Shown in pieces: positions 34,450-46,085 of a DNA stretch of 64,000 nt. This DNA is from Mangifera indica. Lineage: Eukaryota; Streptophyta; Magnoliopsida; Sapindales; Anacardiaceae. Positions within the stretch are counted from its first letter, which is position 1. Each line of letters opens with the position of its first letter. The position numbers and the translations under genes were made by a program. The stretch covers positions 20,992,928-21,056,927 of the forward strand of contig NC_058138.1 of assembly GCF_011075055.1 (NCBI RefSeq), given 5' to 3'. The notes below the pieces were generated by a model. The model ran no database searches. It was not told the origin of the DNA and worked only from the letters and a program-made list of their open reading frames with translations.

Positions 34450-37282
34450 ATGTGGAGTGAAATTGGTGCCTGCATTGTAGCTTTTCTTGTAATCATCAGG
34501 ATTAGCCATTGGTTCTATACTTGGTCTAACCCCAACTGCGATGGCAAATTGCCTCCTGGTTCAATGGGTTTGCCAATTATCGGAGAAACTCTCCACTTCT
34601 TATCTCCCTATAAAGTTCATGATGTTTCTCCATTTCTTAAAAGGAGATTGGCTAGGTAATATACATTAATTCATTGAACTGAAACGGTTTTATCTTAATA
34701 TATATAGTCATTTTTGTTTTTCCTTTCAGATATGGACCGCTGTTTCGAACAAGTCTATTTGGGCAGAAGATGATTGTGTCGACTGATTCAGAGATAAACT
34801 ACACAATCCTTCAAAGAGAAAGTGCAAATTTCTCATTCTGGTTGACTGATAGTTTCAGGGAATTTCTGGGAGAAGAAAGCATGCTTACGCAGCATGGAAG
34901 TTTTCATAGGTATATGAAGAACTTAATTCTACATCTTGTTGGCCCTGAAAGTCTAAGGGGAAAGCTTCTCCATCAAATGGACGAAGCAACTAGCAGACAT
35001 CTACTTTCGTGGGCTAGCGAAGGCAGTGTCAACGTTAACGAAGGAATTGCTGAAGTAAATTTACAAACATGTGCACTCATAATTCCATTTATATTTATAA
35101 ATTTCAATGACTCTAATGTATTACTAGTCGGGTATTTGCAGATGATATTTGAATCATTTGCAAAAAGGCTTATAAGTTATGAAGAAAAGAAGGATGGAAA
35201 GAAACTTTTAGATAATTACAAAGCCTTCATGAATGGTCTCATCTCCCTTCCTGTCAACATTCCTGGAACTGCTTTCCATGGATGTGTGCAGGTAAAGCTT
35301 TAATTTTTCAGAAAATGATTAATGGATTAGATACTTCTAATTATATAATTCAAACCAGGGTAATTTATTTGCATTAATTTCCTAATTGACTCCTTAAACT
35401 TGTTTACCTACAGGGAAGCAAAAAGGCAATTAAGGTGATTACAGATATCTACCACGAGAGGAAAGCGACAAAAATAGCTCACAATGATTTCCTGGACCGT
35501 CTGATTGAAGAAGTAGAGAAGGAGAAGGCCTTTTTGGATGATGGGGTTGCAATTAACTTGCTGTTTCTTCTTCTCTTTGGTGCTTTCGAAAGCACTTCCG
35601 AAGCCATTACTTTGCTTACCAAATTTATTTCTGACCATCCTCAAGTTCTTCAAGAATTGAGGGTTAGTAAATACAACAACCACTTGGTTACTTTTGCTGT
35701 TGGATTTATATAGATTATAGTTAAAAAATGACTAAATTAAGTATTGAGTATCTGACATATGCAGAAAGAACATGAGGCAATCCTTGAAAGGAGAGAAAAT
35801 GAGAATTCTGGACTTACATGGGAAGAATATAAATCAATGACTTTCACTCATATGGTGAGTTGTAGTATTATTATTAATTTTGAATCCATTTTTTAAAATT
35901 TTTTTTCCCCGATATTGCAGGTGATTAATGAAACTGTCCGATTGGCAAATATAGCACCGGCGATTTTCAGGAAAGTAGGGAAAGATGCAGAGATAAAGGG
36001 TAAGTTTAGAATTAACCCTTTGGCCATGATAATAGAAAAAATAAAACACTTATAATAGCACAATTTTTACAAATGTTCCAGGATATGTAATTCCCAAAGG
36101 CTGGATAGTGATGGTGGCACCATCAGTGGCTCACTTGAATCCTGAGACATATGAGAATCCTCTTGAATTCAATCCATGGCGTTGGAAGGTTATTAATTAA
36201 TTTCATTTACATATATAAATGATGCTAACTTTGATTCTAATTGAAAGGTCTAATTTTCACGGATTTATTTATTAATTAGGGACAAGACTTACACTCTGGA
36301 TCCAAGACTTTCATGGCATGGGGCAGTGGCACAAGACTTTGCGTTGGAGCTGACTTTGCTAAGCTTCAAATTGCAATTTTCCTCCATCATTTCGTTACTA
36401 ATTACAGGTAATATAAAATAAAATATATAATATAAAGAATAGAAATATATGCTATATGCATCTAATTTTAAGTTTTCATTTAAATACTTAAAACCAAATG
36501 TACATAGTTTTATTGATATAAGATAAAAACTATATACATTCAGTTTTGAATATCAATTAATTAATTAAATAATATGTCATAACGTGATTGAATTATTTGA
36601 AATAGAGATAATATAATATTTAATCATACTAAAAAGAATTGACAATAGGAACAGAAAAATAACAAGTGAATATATATCAAGTCGATATAAGTATTATTTT
36701 TATAATTTTAACGATTAATTATTTATACTTTTGTTAAAATAAATAAATTTAGAACTTTAATAAGGAAAAAATAGTCGTTAAAAAGTATATTTTCTTTTAT
36801 TAAAAAATTTTAACGATAGAAAAACTCTTATTATCATCTTTCATTATAATTTTTTCTTTATAAGTATTAATAATGAAAATACTTTAACAAAAGAAGTTAT
36901 AATAGTTGGCAAATACGAGATTTTTTTTAAAAAAAAATTTTAACGACGAAAAATAGACTTTTAATAATTATTTTTTATTTATTAAAATAATAAATTTATT
37001 TATTTTTAATAAAAATATAAATAATTAACCGCTAAAATCATAAAAATTATACTTGTAACGTGTGAATATTTATTCATTCTTGCTATTGCCTTTTTTTTTT
37101 TTTAATAACATACCATCTCAGCCCTTAAATTTGGATGCTCTATTAATAATCATCATAAATTAAGTACTTTGGTTGAATTTATGGTTAGGTGGACAATGAC
37201 CAAAGGAGGAGACTTCATTCGAAGGCCGAGTCTAATATTTCCAAATGGACTTCACATCAGAATTGCAGTAAAACAAAAGTGA
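34450..37282 (+). CDS. CYP87-like: Cytochrome P450, CYP87 family-like, 475 aa
   Basis: Nine exons with GT..AG borders: 34450-34655, 34730-35054, 35142-35291, 35414-35662, 35765-35854, 35921-35999, 36082-36188, 36280-36407 and 37189-37282. An N-terminal membrane anchor (about residues 5-22) is followed by the Pro hinge LPPGSMGLPIIGET. The I-helix motif is FGAFESTS (282-289), ExxR is E344/R347, and the haem loop is WGSGTRLCVG with ligand Cys423. The haem loop has Trp416 where most P450s have Phe. The I-helix has GAFES instead of the family's ASFET. The sequence is closest, from memory, to CYP87 members, ER enzymes that oxidise triterpenoids or sterols; the substrate here is unknown. A decayed tandem copy follows. 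The gene interrupts the Arabidopsis-like gene order, so the pair arose by insertion or local gain. Confidence 0.93.
36688..37055. mobile_element. MITE-like inverted-repeat element in P450 intron 8
   Basis: Inverted repeats of about 65 bases bound this AT-rich segment. The left starts AAGTATTATTTTTATAATTT; the right, read on the opposite strand, starts AAGTATAATTTTTATGATTT. The interior has several partial inverted copies of TTTTAACGA. It explains the unusual length of the last intron. Confidence 0.6.
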
Positions 37283-38486
37283 TCACAAGTTAATTATAAT
37301 TATGCAGAAAATATATCAAGCTATAAAAATAATACAGTTCATAAGAGTTAAAGCTGCTTTCTTGACGACGCAGAAGTTTTATAATATTGTATTTGTATAG
37401 AAACTTTTGCCTTTTGCAATTTTATTCTTCTTAGCTAAGTTTGTGTAGAGATGTTATTTGTTAAATTGTATTTAATCTCTACAAAGAAAAACGTTTATGT
37501 CAGTACTAAATAAAGATATGGAAGTAGAGTCTTCTCCAAGATTTTCTAAATTTTCCACTAATTTGTGATAATGGGTAGCCAAATATAGTTGCCATTATTG
37601 TCACAATTTTCTTCATCCCAACATCAGACTTAATTTATTGTAATATTAATAATACTTCTTGAAAAGACTAGTTGTTTTTATCTCGTAAGATTTTATCTTT
37701 ATAGCGATTGAAGATTATCGGAGAGGAAAGAAAAAGAAATCGAAGGGAGAGATAAGGTTGAAGAATTCAGATATGTAAACATGGAGTAAGGGTAATGAGT
37801 AATATCTTCTGAGAAAAATATTAAATAAACATGGTCTGGCACCAAGGAAACCAATGGGCGTTTCATCAAGTGCGAGCTTGAATTAGACATTGGAGGGGCC
37901 TTAAGTTTAAATTAATATATTCCACGCTTAGGACTTGGTCAATTGGAATCACTTTCAACATAACAATTATTATCCAAGATTAAAATTATTACAAAGCACT
38001 GAGCTCAAAGTTTTTGTTGTTTATTGATTGAAGGATAGAATAGGAACAGCCAAGCCTCATTCTCTCTTCACTTTATAATTAAGTTACTTTCACAATTATG
38101 TTCTTCAGACTTCAGGGGTCTTCACTCATGTATATATTTAATCACAATTTAATTTTCTTTTTCACGTACTAAATATAGTAAAAAATTTAATCAAATTATA
38201 CAGAAAACCCCACAGTTTGAATCAAGATGCGTTTTAATTTAACTAGTAGAGGCCTTGTAAGCAGGAACAGTTGGCCAATGAACTCAAGACTGAAGGCGGC
38301 ATTTCTCTCCAAGACTGAGTCTGAGTCATAAATATTTACGTACCAAACTTTCTCCAGTAATCAGTTGTTTTGTATTCATCTTAATGGTGCCAAAATAACA
38401 CAAACAATGCTTCAACTGAATTGTTATAAAAAAAAAAACTAATAAAAATAATTTTATTAAATGGTTATGATCAGCCTATAACTACC
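37283..38486. other. Spacer between the two P450 copies
   Basis: 3' UTR of the first copy and upstream sequence of the second. No other gene seen. Confidence 0.5.
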
Positions 38487-38581
38487 TATATAAGCACGTT
38501 TTTATCATAAGTAGCAAGAGAATTACCCACTTCGATCTCATCTCTACTTATTGAACTCAAACAAGAGCATTAAGAGGGATA

Positions 38582-40650
38582 ATGTGGAGTGAAATTGGGC
38601 TTTCCGTGGTAGCTTTTCTTGTTATTAGGATTGTCCGTTGGTTTTATGCTTGGTCGAACCCCCCAGTGAAATGGTAAACTGCCTCCTGGTTCAATGGGTT
38701 TGCCAATTATTGGAGAAACCCTCTAGTTCTTATCTCCTTATAGAGTCCATAATGTATGTGAATTCATGAACAAAAGGAATTCATCTTAATGCATAGGTTT
38801 TTGAATTTGCTTTTTGTTTCAGATATGGACCAGTGTTTCGAACGAGTCTATTTGGTCAGAAGATGACTGTATCGACGGATCCGGAGATAAACTATTCTAT
38901 CCTCCAAAGAGAAAGTGCAGATTTCTCAATTTGGTTAACTGACAGTTTTAGTGAATTTCTGGGAGAAGAAAACATGCTCACACAGCATGGTATCTTTCAT
39001 AGATACATGAAGAATTTGATTCTGCATCTTGTTGGTCCTGAAAGCTTGACGGGAAAGCTTCTCTGTCAAATGGATGAAGCAACTAGCAGACATATATGTT
39101 CATGGGCTTCCCATGGCAGTGTCAACGTTAAAGAAGGAATTGCTGAAGTAAATTTACATATGCGAGTACTCATAATTCAGTTATAGTTATAAATTTCAAT
39201 GACTTTAATATATAACTACTCGGGTTTTTGCTGATGATATTTGAGTCATTTGCAAAAAGGCTCATAAGTTATAAAGAAAAAAAGGATGGAAAGAAACTTT
39301 TGGATAATTACAAAGCCTTCATGAATGGTCTCATCTCCCTTCATGTCAACATTCCTGGAACCGCTTTCCATGCATTTGTACAGGTAAAGCTTTAATTTTT
39401 AAAAAAAAAAAAGAGATTAACTCAAACCAGAGTAATTTGTTTGCATTTAACTACAAGAGTTTGCATCAATTTCCTAACTAACTCGTTAAACTTGTTTACC
39501 TACAGGGAAGTAAAAAGGCAATTAAGGGGATTACAGATACCTACCATGAGAGAAAAGCAACGAAAATTCCTCAGAATGATTTCTTGGATCGGTTAATTGA
39601 AGAAGTAGAGAAGGAAAACGCATTTCCAGATGACGGTATTGCAATTAACATGCTGTTTCTTGTTCTCTTTGGTGCTTTCGAAAGCACTTCTGAAGCCATC
39701 ACTTTGCTTACCAAGTTTATTTCTGACCATCCTCAAGTTGTTCAAGAATTAACGGTTTGTATTCATGGCAATATTTTATAATATAAAGTTCAAAGTCAAA
39801 ATATTTGTAGTTGGAATTGGATTGTATAAAATATACTTAAAAATTGATCAAGTATTGCTTATGTAGCACGTGCAGAAAGAGCACGAGGCAATTCTTGAAA
39901 GAAGAGAAAGTGAGAATTCTGGACTTACATGGGAAGAATATAAATCAATGACTTTTACACATGGTGAGATGTTGTTGGACTGATAAGAAATACTTTGTAT
40001 CCTTCTGCTAAATATAAAATACTTTCATAATTGCAGGTGATCGATGAAACAGTAAGATGGCAAATATTGCAACAGTGATTTTCAGGAAAGTAGGGAAAGA
40101 TGCAGAGATAAGAGGCATGTTCTAAATCACTGGCTTTAGGGTACAATGAAATTTAGCAGCTAACAGGATTATATTATATATATAATTCTCAGGATATACA
40201 ATTCCAAAAAGGCGGATAGTTATGGTGGCGCCAGCCGTGGTTCACTTGAATCTTGAGAAATACGAGAATCCTCTTGATTTCAATCCGTGGCGTTGGAAGG
40301 TGAAATAATAGATTCTAAACAATTAGTATTTTATAAAATCCTTTCTCAGAAAGCTCTGAAAATGTATTTGCATGGACTGAATAGTGACAAGATTTACGTT
40401 CTGGATCAAAGACTTTCATGGCCTGGGGCAGCGGCACAAGGCTTTGCGTTGGAGCCGATTTTGCAAAGCTCCAAATTGCAATTTTCCTCCATCACTTCGT
40501 CATTAAATACAGGTATAATCAATAACAAGATTTTGAAAAATATTTTCAATTATTTAGAAAGGAAAAGAGGAGCTTAAAACTTCATGGATTGATGTTTCCA
40601 GGTGGTCAGTGACCAAAGGAGGGGACTTCATTCGGAGGCCGAGTTTTTGG
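38582..40650 (+). pseudogene. Decayed tandem copy of the CYP87-like P450
   Basis: Every exon of the upstream gene has a counterpart, with the same intron positions, but there are many lesions. There is a one-base insertion near 38662-38668 in exon 1 and an in-frame TAG at 38724-38726. The exon 3 acceptor is lost (CAG to CTG at 39231). One base is missing in exon 6 near 40056 after GTAAGA. A TGA replaces the first Gly codon of exon 8 (about 40385). The last exon loses its homologous end after about 40650. The promoter TATA is kept. It cannot encode a P450. Similarity remains high, so the duplication or the loss is fairly recent. Confidence 0.93.
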
Positions 40651-41407
40651 ATGTACATATATAAATGTTAGGGAAAATTTCACCCATGAATTAGTTTTTG
40701 GATAGGAGAAACTCATTATCACTTTTGTACCAAAGCCCAAGTTTTTAAAACAACTTCACCGAAGCCTAGAGATAGAAGTGGGTTATGTCAAATCGGTTTT
40801 GGCAAGGTTTATCATGTTTAGGGGTTAGATTTGGTGACAGATTTAATGAGCAAATTAATCCTGCTAAGATTCATGGGTCCGTGATATGACCTAAGAACGT
40901 TGGATTTTATCTTTGTAAACTCTTATATTAGTTTATCTGTGTCTAAATTTAATCAAATTATAAAAACATGATCATATACTGTCCTAAAATCTCTTTTATA
41001 TAGTTTTTTTTGGGAATTCTACTTGGAATATAAACATTGTTAGACAAAAGTGTTTGCTGTAGAAGCACTTTCAAACCACTTTACACTAATTAATAATTAT
41101 ATCATAATTAATTTGAGCTTAATTTATTGCTAATGATCTAATTATCAAATTCCAAACAAAGGGGAGTAACAATCATTCAACTAAACCAAACGGTTGAATC
41201 CGTCTTCAGCTCTTACTACTTCTACAACAAGCCAAAACCAACCACGTGGTAACCGCCCATTGGTCCCACCAGCCCAACTCCCGCTCTTTATGAGACCACC
41301 ACTTCATAACGGTTTTCTCTAACGGTTTTCCCGCTACAGAAAGTGAAGGAAAGTTGTAGAGAGTTTACAAAGAACACCAAGAAACCCCAAAAAAATAAAC
41401 CAAGAAA
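40651..41407. other. Spacer and Alba upstream region
   Basis: No gene. The last roughly 70 bases before 41408 look like a purine-rich 5' UTR. Confidence 0.5.
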
Positions 41408-43355
41408 ATGGCCGGAGAGATAGCAGTGGCAGTGCAATCAGCGCCTGCACCACCAACTTCATCGAAAACTCCAACTCAAACTATGGAGAATCAGAAGAAG
41501 AACAGAATCCAAGTTTCTAACACCAAGAAACCTCTCTTTTTCTACGTTAATCTTGCCAAGGTTTGGCTTTCTCATCTGGATTGTTGTTAAATGTATAATT
41601 ACTTCTTCCTTTTTGTTGAAGTTACTTATTTTGGGTGTTATCTTGTGTCATTTTATATTGCCATTGTTTAAGCATTGTCATCTAGTTTATATTTGATTCT
41701 TTTATATGCGTAGTTCATGTTTGTGTATAACTGGGTTATTATATTTTTAACAGTTTAATTACGCCAGTGATTATGATTTCTTATTGCTGTTGTTTTTATT
41801 TTCATATGAAAGTTGGTTAATTATTTTGTGTTTTATAGTCATATGAATGCTGATTATAAAGAAAATGTAACTACATAAATGAAAAACTTATAGAGTGAAA
41901 AAAATTTCTTGAAGCAGATATCTCTTACTGTTGTCTCTGAATTCCATGATTCAAAAGATTCAGAGTTAATCTAATTAATGTCTAGAAAATTGTTTTTACT
42001 GCTTGCTACGTGAGCTTTGAGCCTTTGATAATAACCCCAAGTGAAAATATTATTTATTACAGTACCTAGAATATGAAATATAAGACTAGAGATGATTGGT
42101 TGTTATGATTTTCAACATATTGTATCTATTAATTTATGATTCATTTGTTTGATTTTTTTTCCCCTTTGATGCAGAGGTACATTCAACAGCATAATGAGGT
42201 TGAACTTTCTGCTTTAGGCATGGGTATGCTTTTCTGAAATATCTCATATCATTGTCAAATCATAAACTCCCTTCTGTCTACTAATTTAACGAGAAAAAAG
42301 GAGAAGAGAAGCAAGAGGATAGAATTTAGAATAAAAAAGGAGTAAGTTAATGAGTAAAACTTAATTCACCTGAAATGGCTTTAAATTCACCTTCTTGTTG
42401 GGATTTTGCCACAAGTCAAGATTCAGCAAGCTTCAGAAAAATTAAGAGTTATTTGGTATTAGTGCTATATCTATGTTGCATTCTAAAGAACCGAAGTTAG
42501 AGGTTTTCACAGGAACAAAAGAAGGAAAGACATAAGAAATTACCTGAGCTTATTGTTAAAAGGACAACATTAATGTGATATTTAAGTTGATTTCAAACTT
42601 CTAGTGATATATATATGTGTTCAATTCTGATGACAAGCTTGATGTCACTCAAAGACTTTTCACTTGGAAAATGAATGGCCTTCTGATGAGCCTTGAGCCT
42701 TGCACAAACGGTTTGCCTTTTATATCTCCTATTTACTATCCATCTTTCTGCCTGAAAAATAGATTAGATGGTTGCCAAGAGAGGTATTTTTCACTTTGCT
42801 CGCTGTTTTATTTGTCTTCTAGGCGCTTTTGACCTGACACAATGATTGGAATTCCATATAGCTGTTTCTGTACTTACTCTTCTGGCTGTTTTACATTTCC
42901 TTTGCAGCAATTACTACAGTTGTCACAATTGCTGAGATTCTTAAGAACAATGGAGTGGCTACTGAAAAGAGTAAGCATACACCTCTTAAGGCTATGCACT
43001 GTCCTGGATTAATGCATGATTCCTAATTTGATAACTTTGTTTTAACCATGAAACAGAAGTCTTGACATCTACTGTGGGCATGAAAGATGAGAACAAAGGG
43101 CGACTCATTCAGAAGCCCAAGGTGAGTCTGATTTCTTTTTACTAAATGCATTTTGCTATAAATAGTGCTGATGAAGTCCTTTTGTAAATCATTTTTGTTT
43201 CCCTTGACTTCTAGATTGAAATTGTGTTGGGAAAATCCGAAAATTTTGACTCGTTGATGACTACTGCTAATCAAGCTCCAGCTCTAGCCCCAGCCTTGGC
43301 TGCAGCCCCAAGTCTAACTCCAGCTCCAGAAGTGGCTGCCAAAGACAAAGACTGA
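41408..43355 (+). CDS. Alba-domain DNA/RNA-binding protein, 156 aa
   Basis: Five exons: 41408-41560, 42175-42223, 42908-42970, 43057-43121 and 43215-43355, all GT..AG. The start MAGEIAVAVQSAP sits just after a purine-rich leader. The Alba fold covers about residues 33-125, with KPLFFYVNLAKRYIQQHNEV, ELSALGMAITTVVTIAEILK and KGRLIQKPKIEIVLGKS. The C-terminus is an Ala/Pro-rich tail. It is a small one-domain plant Alba like Arabidopsis At3g04620/At2g34160, which bind single-stranded nucleic acid. Its place next to the FLK orthologue matches At3g04620. Confidence 0.93.
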
Positions 43356-44869
43356 CACGAAAAAAATTGGAGAAATGCTGATGTCCACTTGTTGTAGTTG
43401 TACCCACATTCTTTCTTAAGGTCTGCAGAGGTAGATAAATAGGAGCTCAATAGGTGAAGTGTCTTCACAGGGTTTTGTCTTCCATTATCAAATTGGTTAT
43501 CTTTCAGGTTTGTCATGATTGAATGGCTAACTAGCTAGAAAGGTTGATTTGTAAGAGGTTGTTCTTTTAGCAATGTATTTTGCTTTTCTATACATTCTTA
43601 CCGAATTTCTAGATGATTAACAGGTTTCTTGTATTGATGAAAATGTTATCGAATGGTTAATGGTTGATGATCTTTTCTTCTTAACCTTGACATAGTTCTG
43701 AAAGTTCGACTGTCATTTTACTTTTATTCATGCTAACTCAGCATGAATAACTTGACAACAGATATGCCATATAGCTTCCATCTTTTTGTTAGCTGTCAAA
43801 TTTTGAGAAAGGATCTTGTTTATTAAACACTAAGAGATTACCCATGTTCTTTACAAATTTGTCAAAATGCTTCTTAATCAAAACCGGGGATTGTAAAAGT
43901 AGGATCCTGGATGGGTGGGTTGTGAAATCAGTATTTTGAAAACTGAATTGATAGGTTTGACCTATCTAATTAAGAAATAATCAGACTTACTCCAAAACCA
44001 ACTTTAGCTTTTAAACTAGGGTGAATCACGATCGAATTATTAAAACTATCCTACTTATACTATGTTTAATTTATTGTTTTATTTTATTTAACTTATGTTT
44101 TTTATTTTATAAGGAAAATAAAAAAAATTTTGTGCACTTTATCCATTGATATAATTTGATATGTTAATGCAATTTGAATTTTATATTTAATAATTAATTA
44201 TGTAAAATTATTTTAAATATTTATTTAAATAATTTATTATTTGATGAATAACCAATCAATTTGATTATCAGTTGAACCAGACTAATCACTTCACCAAATC
44301 AACTTTCAGTTTGATTCTAAAAATATGCATGAACTTTAAATGTTGCCCTTGCCTATAAATTTCTAGGTAACATAAAGTGCAAAAAAAGTATTATAATAAC
44401 TTGTCATTTAATTTTTATGTACTGAAATTTCATTTGTTATTTATGTGTAAAAAATTATTCAATTATATAATCACGTGTCATGTTGGCACTGTAATAAAAG
44501 TTTCGGTCAAATTAGGAGTATAAAAATTCTTGCGAATGGGGATTTCAATCATTTGTGGGCTTGGCTTGTTCATGTTTAATGAGGCTTGTCAACCTAGTCC
44601 ACAAGTGAATAATCGAAAAGCCTAACAAAATCTTAACCGAGCCCAGATTCAAAAATCATGAAGCCCATCAAAAGATAACAACATGGGGGTCTTATTGTAA
44701 TTAACTCAAAATTAGGGGTCACTGTAAATTAAATAGTTTCAGGGGACTATTAACAAGAACAAGTCAGGTGATAAAGTAATTTCACTTCACAAAACCCGTG
44801 CCTCAGGTCTTCGACTCCTCTCCTCGAACAAAACCTAAAAGCCTAAAAAATAGGTTAGTAAGAAATTGG
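43356..44869. other. Alba 3' region and spacer
   Basis: 3' UTR of the Alba gene, then AT-rich DNA. No bounded feature recognised. Confidence 0.5.
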
Positions 44870-44937
44870 TCTTTTCACTCTAAAGTCATACCCAGAAATC
44901 TCTTACTGTACTCTTATTAGCTCTTCGCTTAGCATAT
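44870..44937 (+). other. Probable 5' UTR exon of the FLK gene
   Basis: A donor GTGAGT at 44938 pairs with the acceptor TTTTGCTCCAG ending at 46075, just 10 bases before the FLK ATG. This gives a 1.1-kb leader intron. The left limit is an estimate. Confidence 0.5.
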
Positions 44938-46085
44938 GTGAGTATTGATTTTATAATTCTAGGGTTTAGTTCATGTTAGCTTTGTTATTATTGTGTTCTT
45001 TATGGGGCTTTATATTGTTTGCACTTTTGGGTGATTTGAGAGATGTGTTTTTGACCCATTCGTGGAGTTTTTTATTTGAAAAATATTTATGTATTTTTTT
45101 TGTGTAATGGGAGTGTATCAGTGGTTTTAGGGTTTATATGTTTGTATGCTGTTTTCACTGTTAGGGAGTAATTTTATCGAAAATTTTCTGTGTTTTTGCT
45201 TTGAGATTTTGTTGTTAATATTGACTCATCATCAATAATTTTTTTATTTTAATTTTTTGATTTTATGTTTTCTTTTGGTAGATTTTGAATATAGGAATAT
45301 TTAAATAATTTTAGTTTTAATACTTTGTTTTTTATTTTATATTCTGTCTTTTTTTATTAGTTGTAACGGTAATCTGTTGTTGATATGTAATTGGATTTTG
45401 GTCTGCTTTTGATGCTTTGCAAAGCCAAAGTTTAGTTCTCTAAGTTGCTAGAAGTTTAGAGGATATGAAACAAGCGAGGTATACTTTTGATAGAACTACG
45501 TAAAAAGCGCCACAAGCATAGAAAGTGTCTTATTCTCTCTGTGTCTTTCATCTTGTGAATGCCTTTATGTTTTTGTTTTGACCACAATATATGGCTGTAA
45601 AGGATGAGATGATTGTTCACAACTTTCCTATGGTACTGTATTCCTACATAAGAGAAAGTGTAAGAGTATGCGAAGCAAAAGTGTAGGCCTTTAATTCCAT
45701 TGTTATATGACTTTAGGTGGATTTTTAAAGGTGCTTTCCATTTGTCTCCAATTTTTTATAGTCTTTGATGATGTATGTGCTAACATCTTGCTAATTGTTT
45801 CCCAAATTAAGCATTGAGGGATTTTGGCATTTCCATTTCTCACTTCATTGCCTTTTTTTAAGATATTATTTTGAAGGCTTTCTTTTTTCCTTAACCTCTC
45901 TCTTTTTTATGGTGGGTGAAATTTCGTTACTTAGATTTTTCTTTATAAGCTGTTTGCTGTTGTTGATAGTTGCCTTTCTGACTAGACAGAATAATTAGGT
46001 TGAGGTTTGAATGTGCCATTATTAGTATCCTATTTGGTCTTGAAGTAAATTGTGTTGGTTTGTCTTTTGCTCCAGTGGGAATATT

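Noticed and set aside
40287..40577. 96-residue plus-strand frame
   Set aside because: It reads through pseudogene intron and exon 8 in a mixed frame; only a by-product of the decayed P450.
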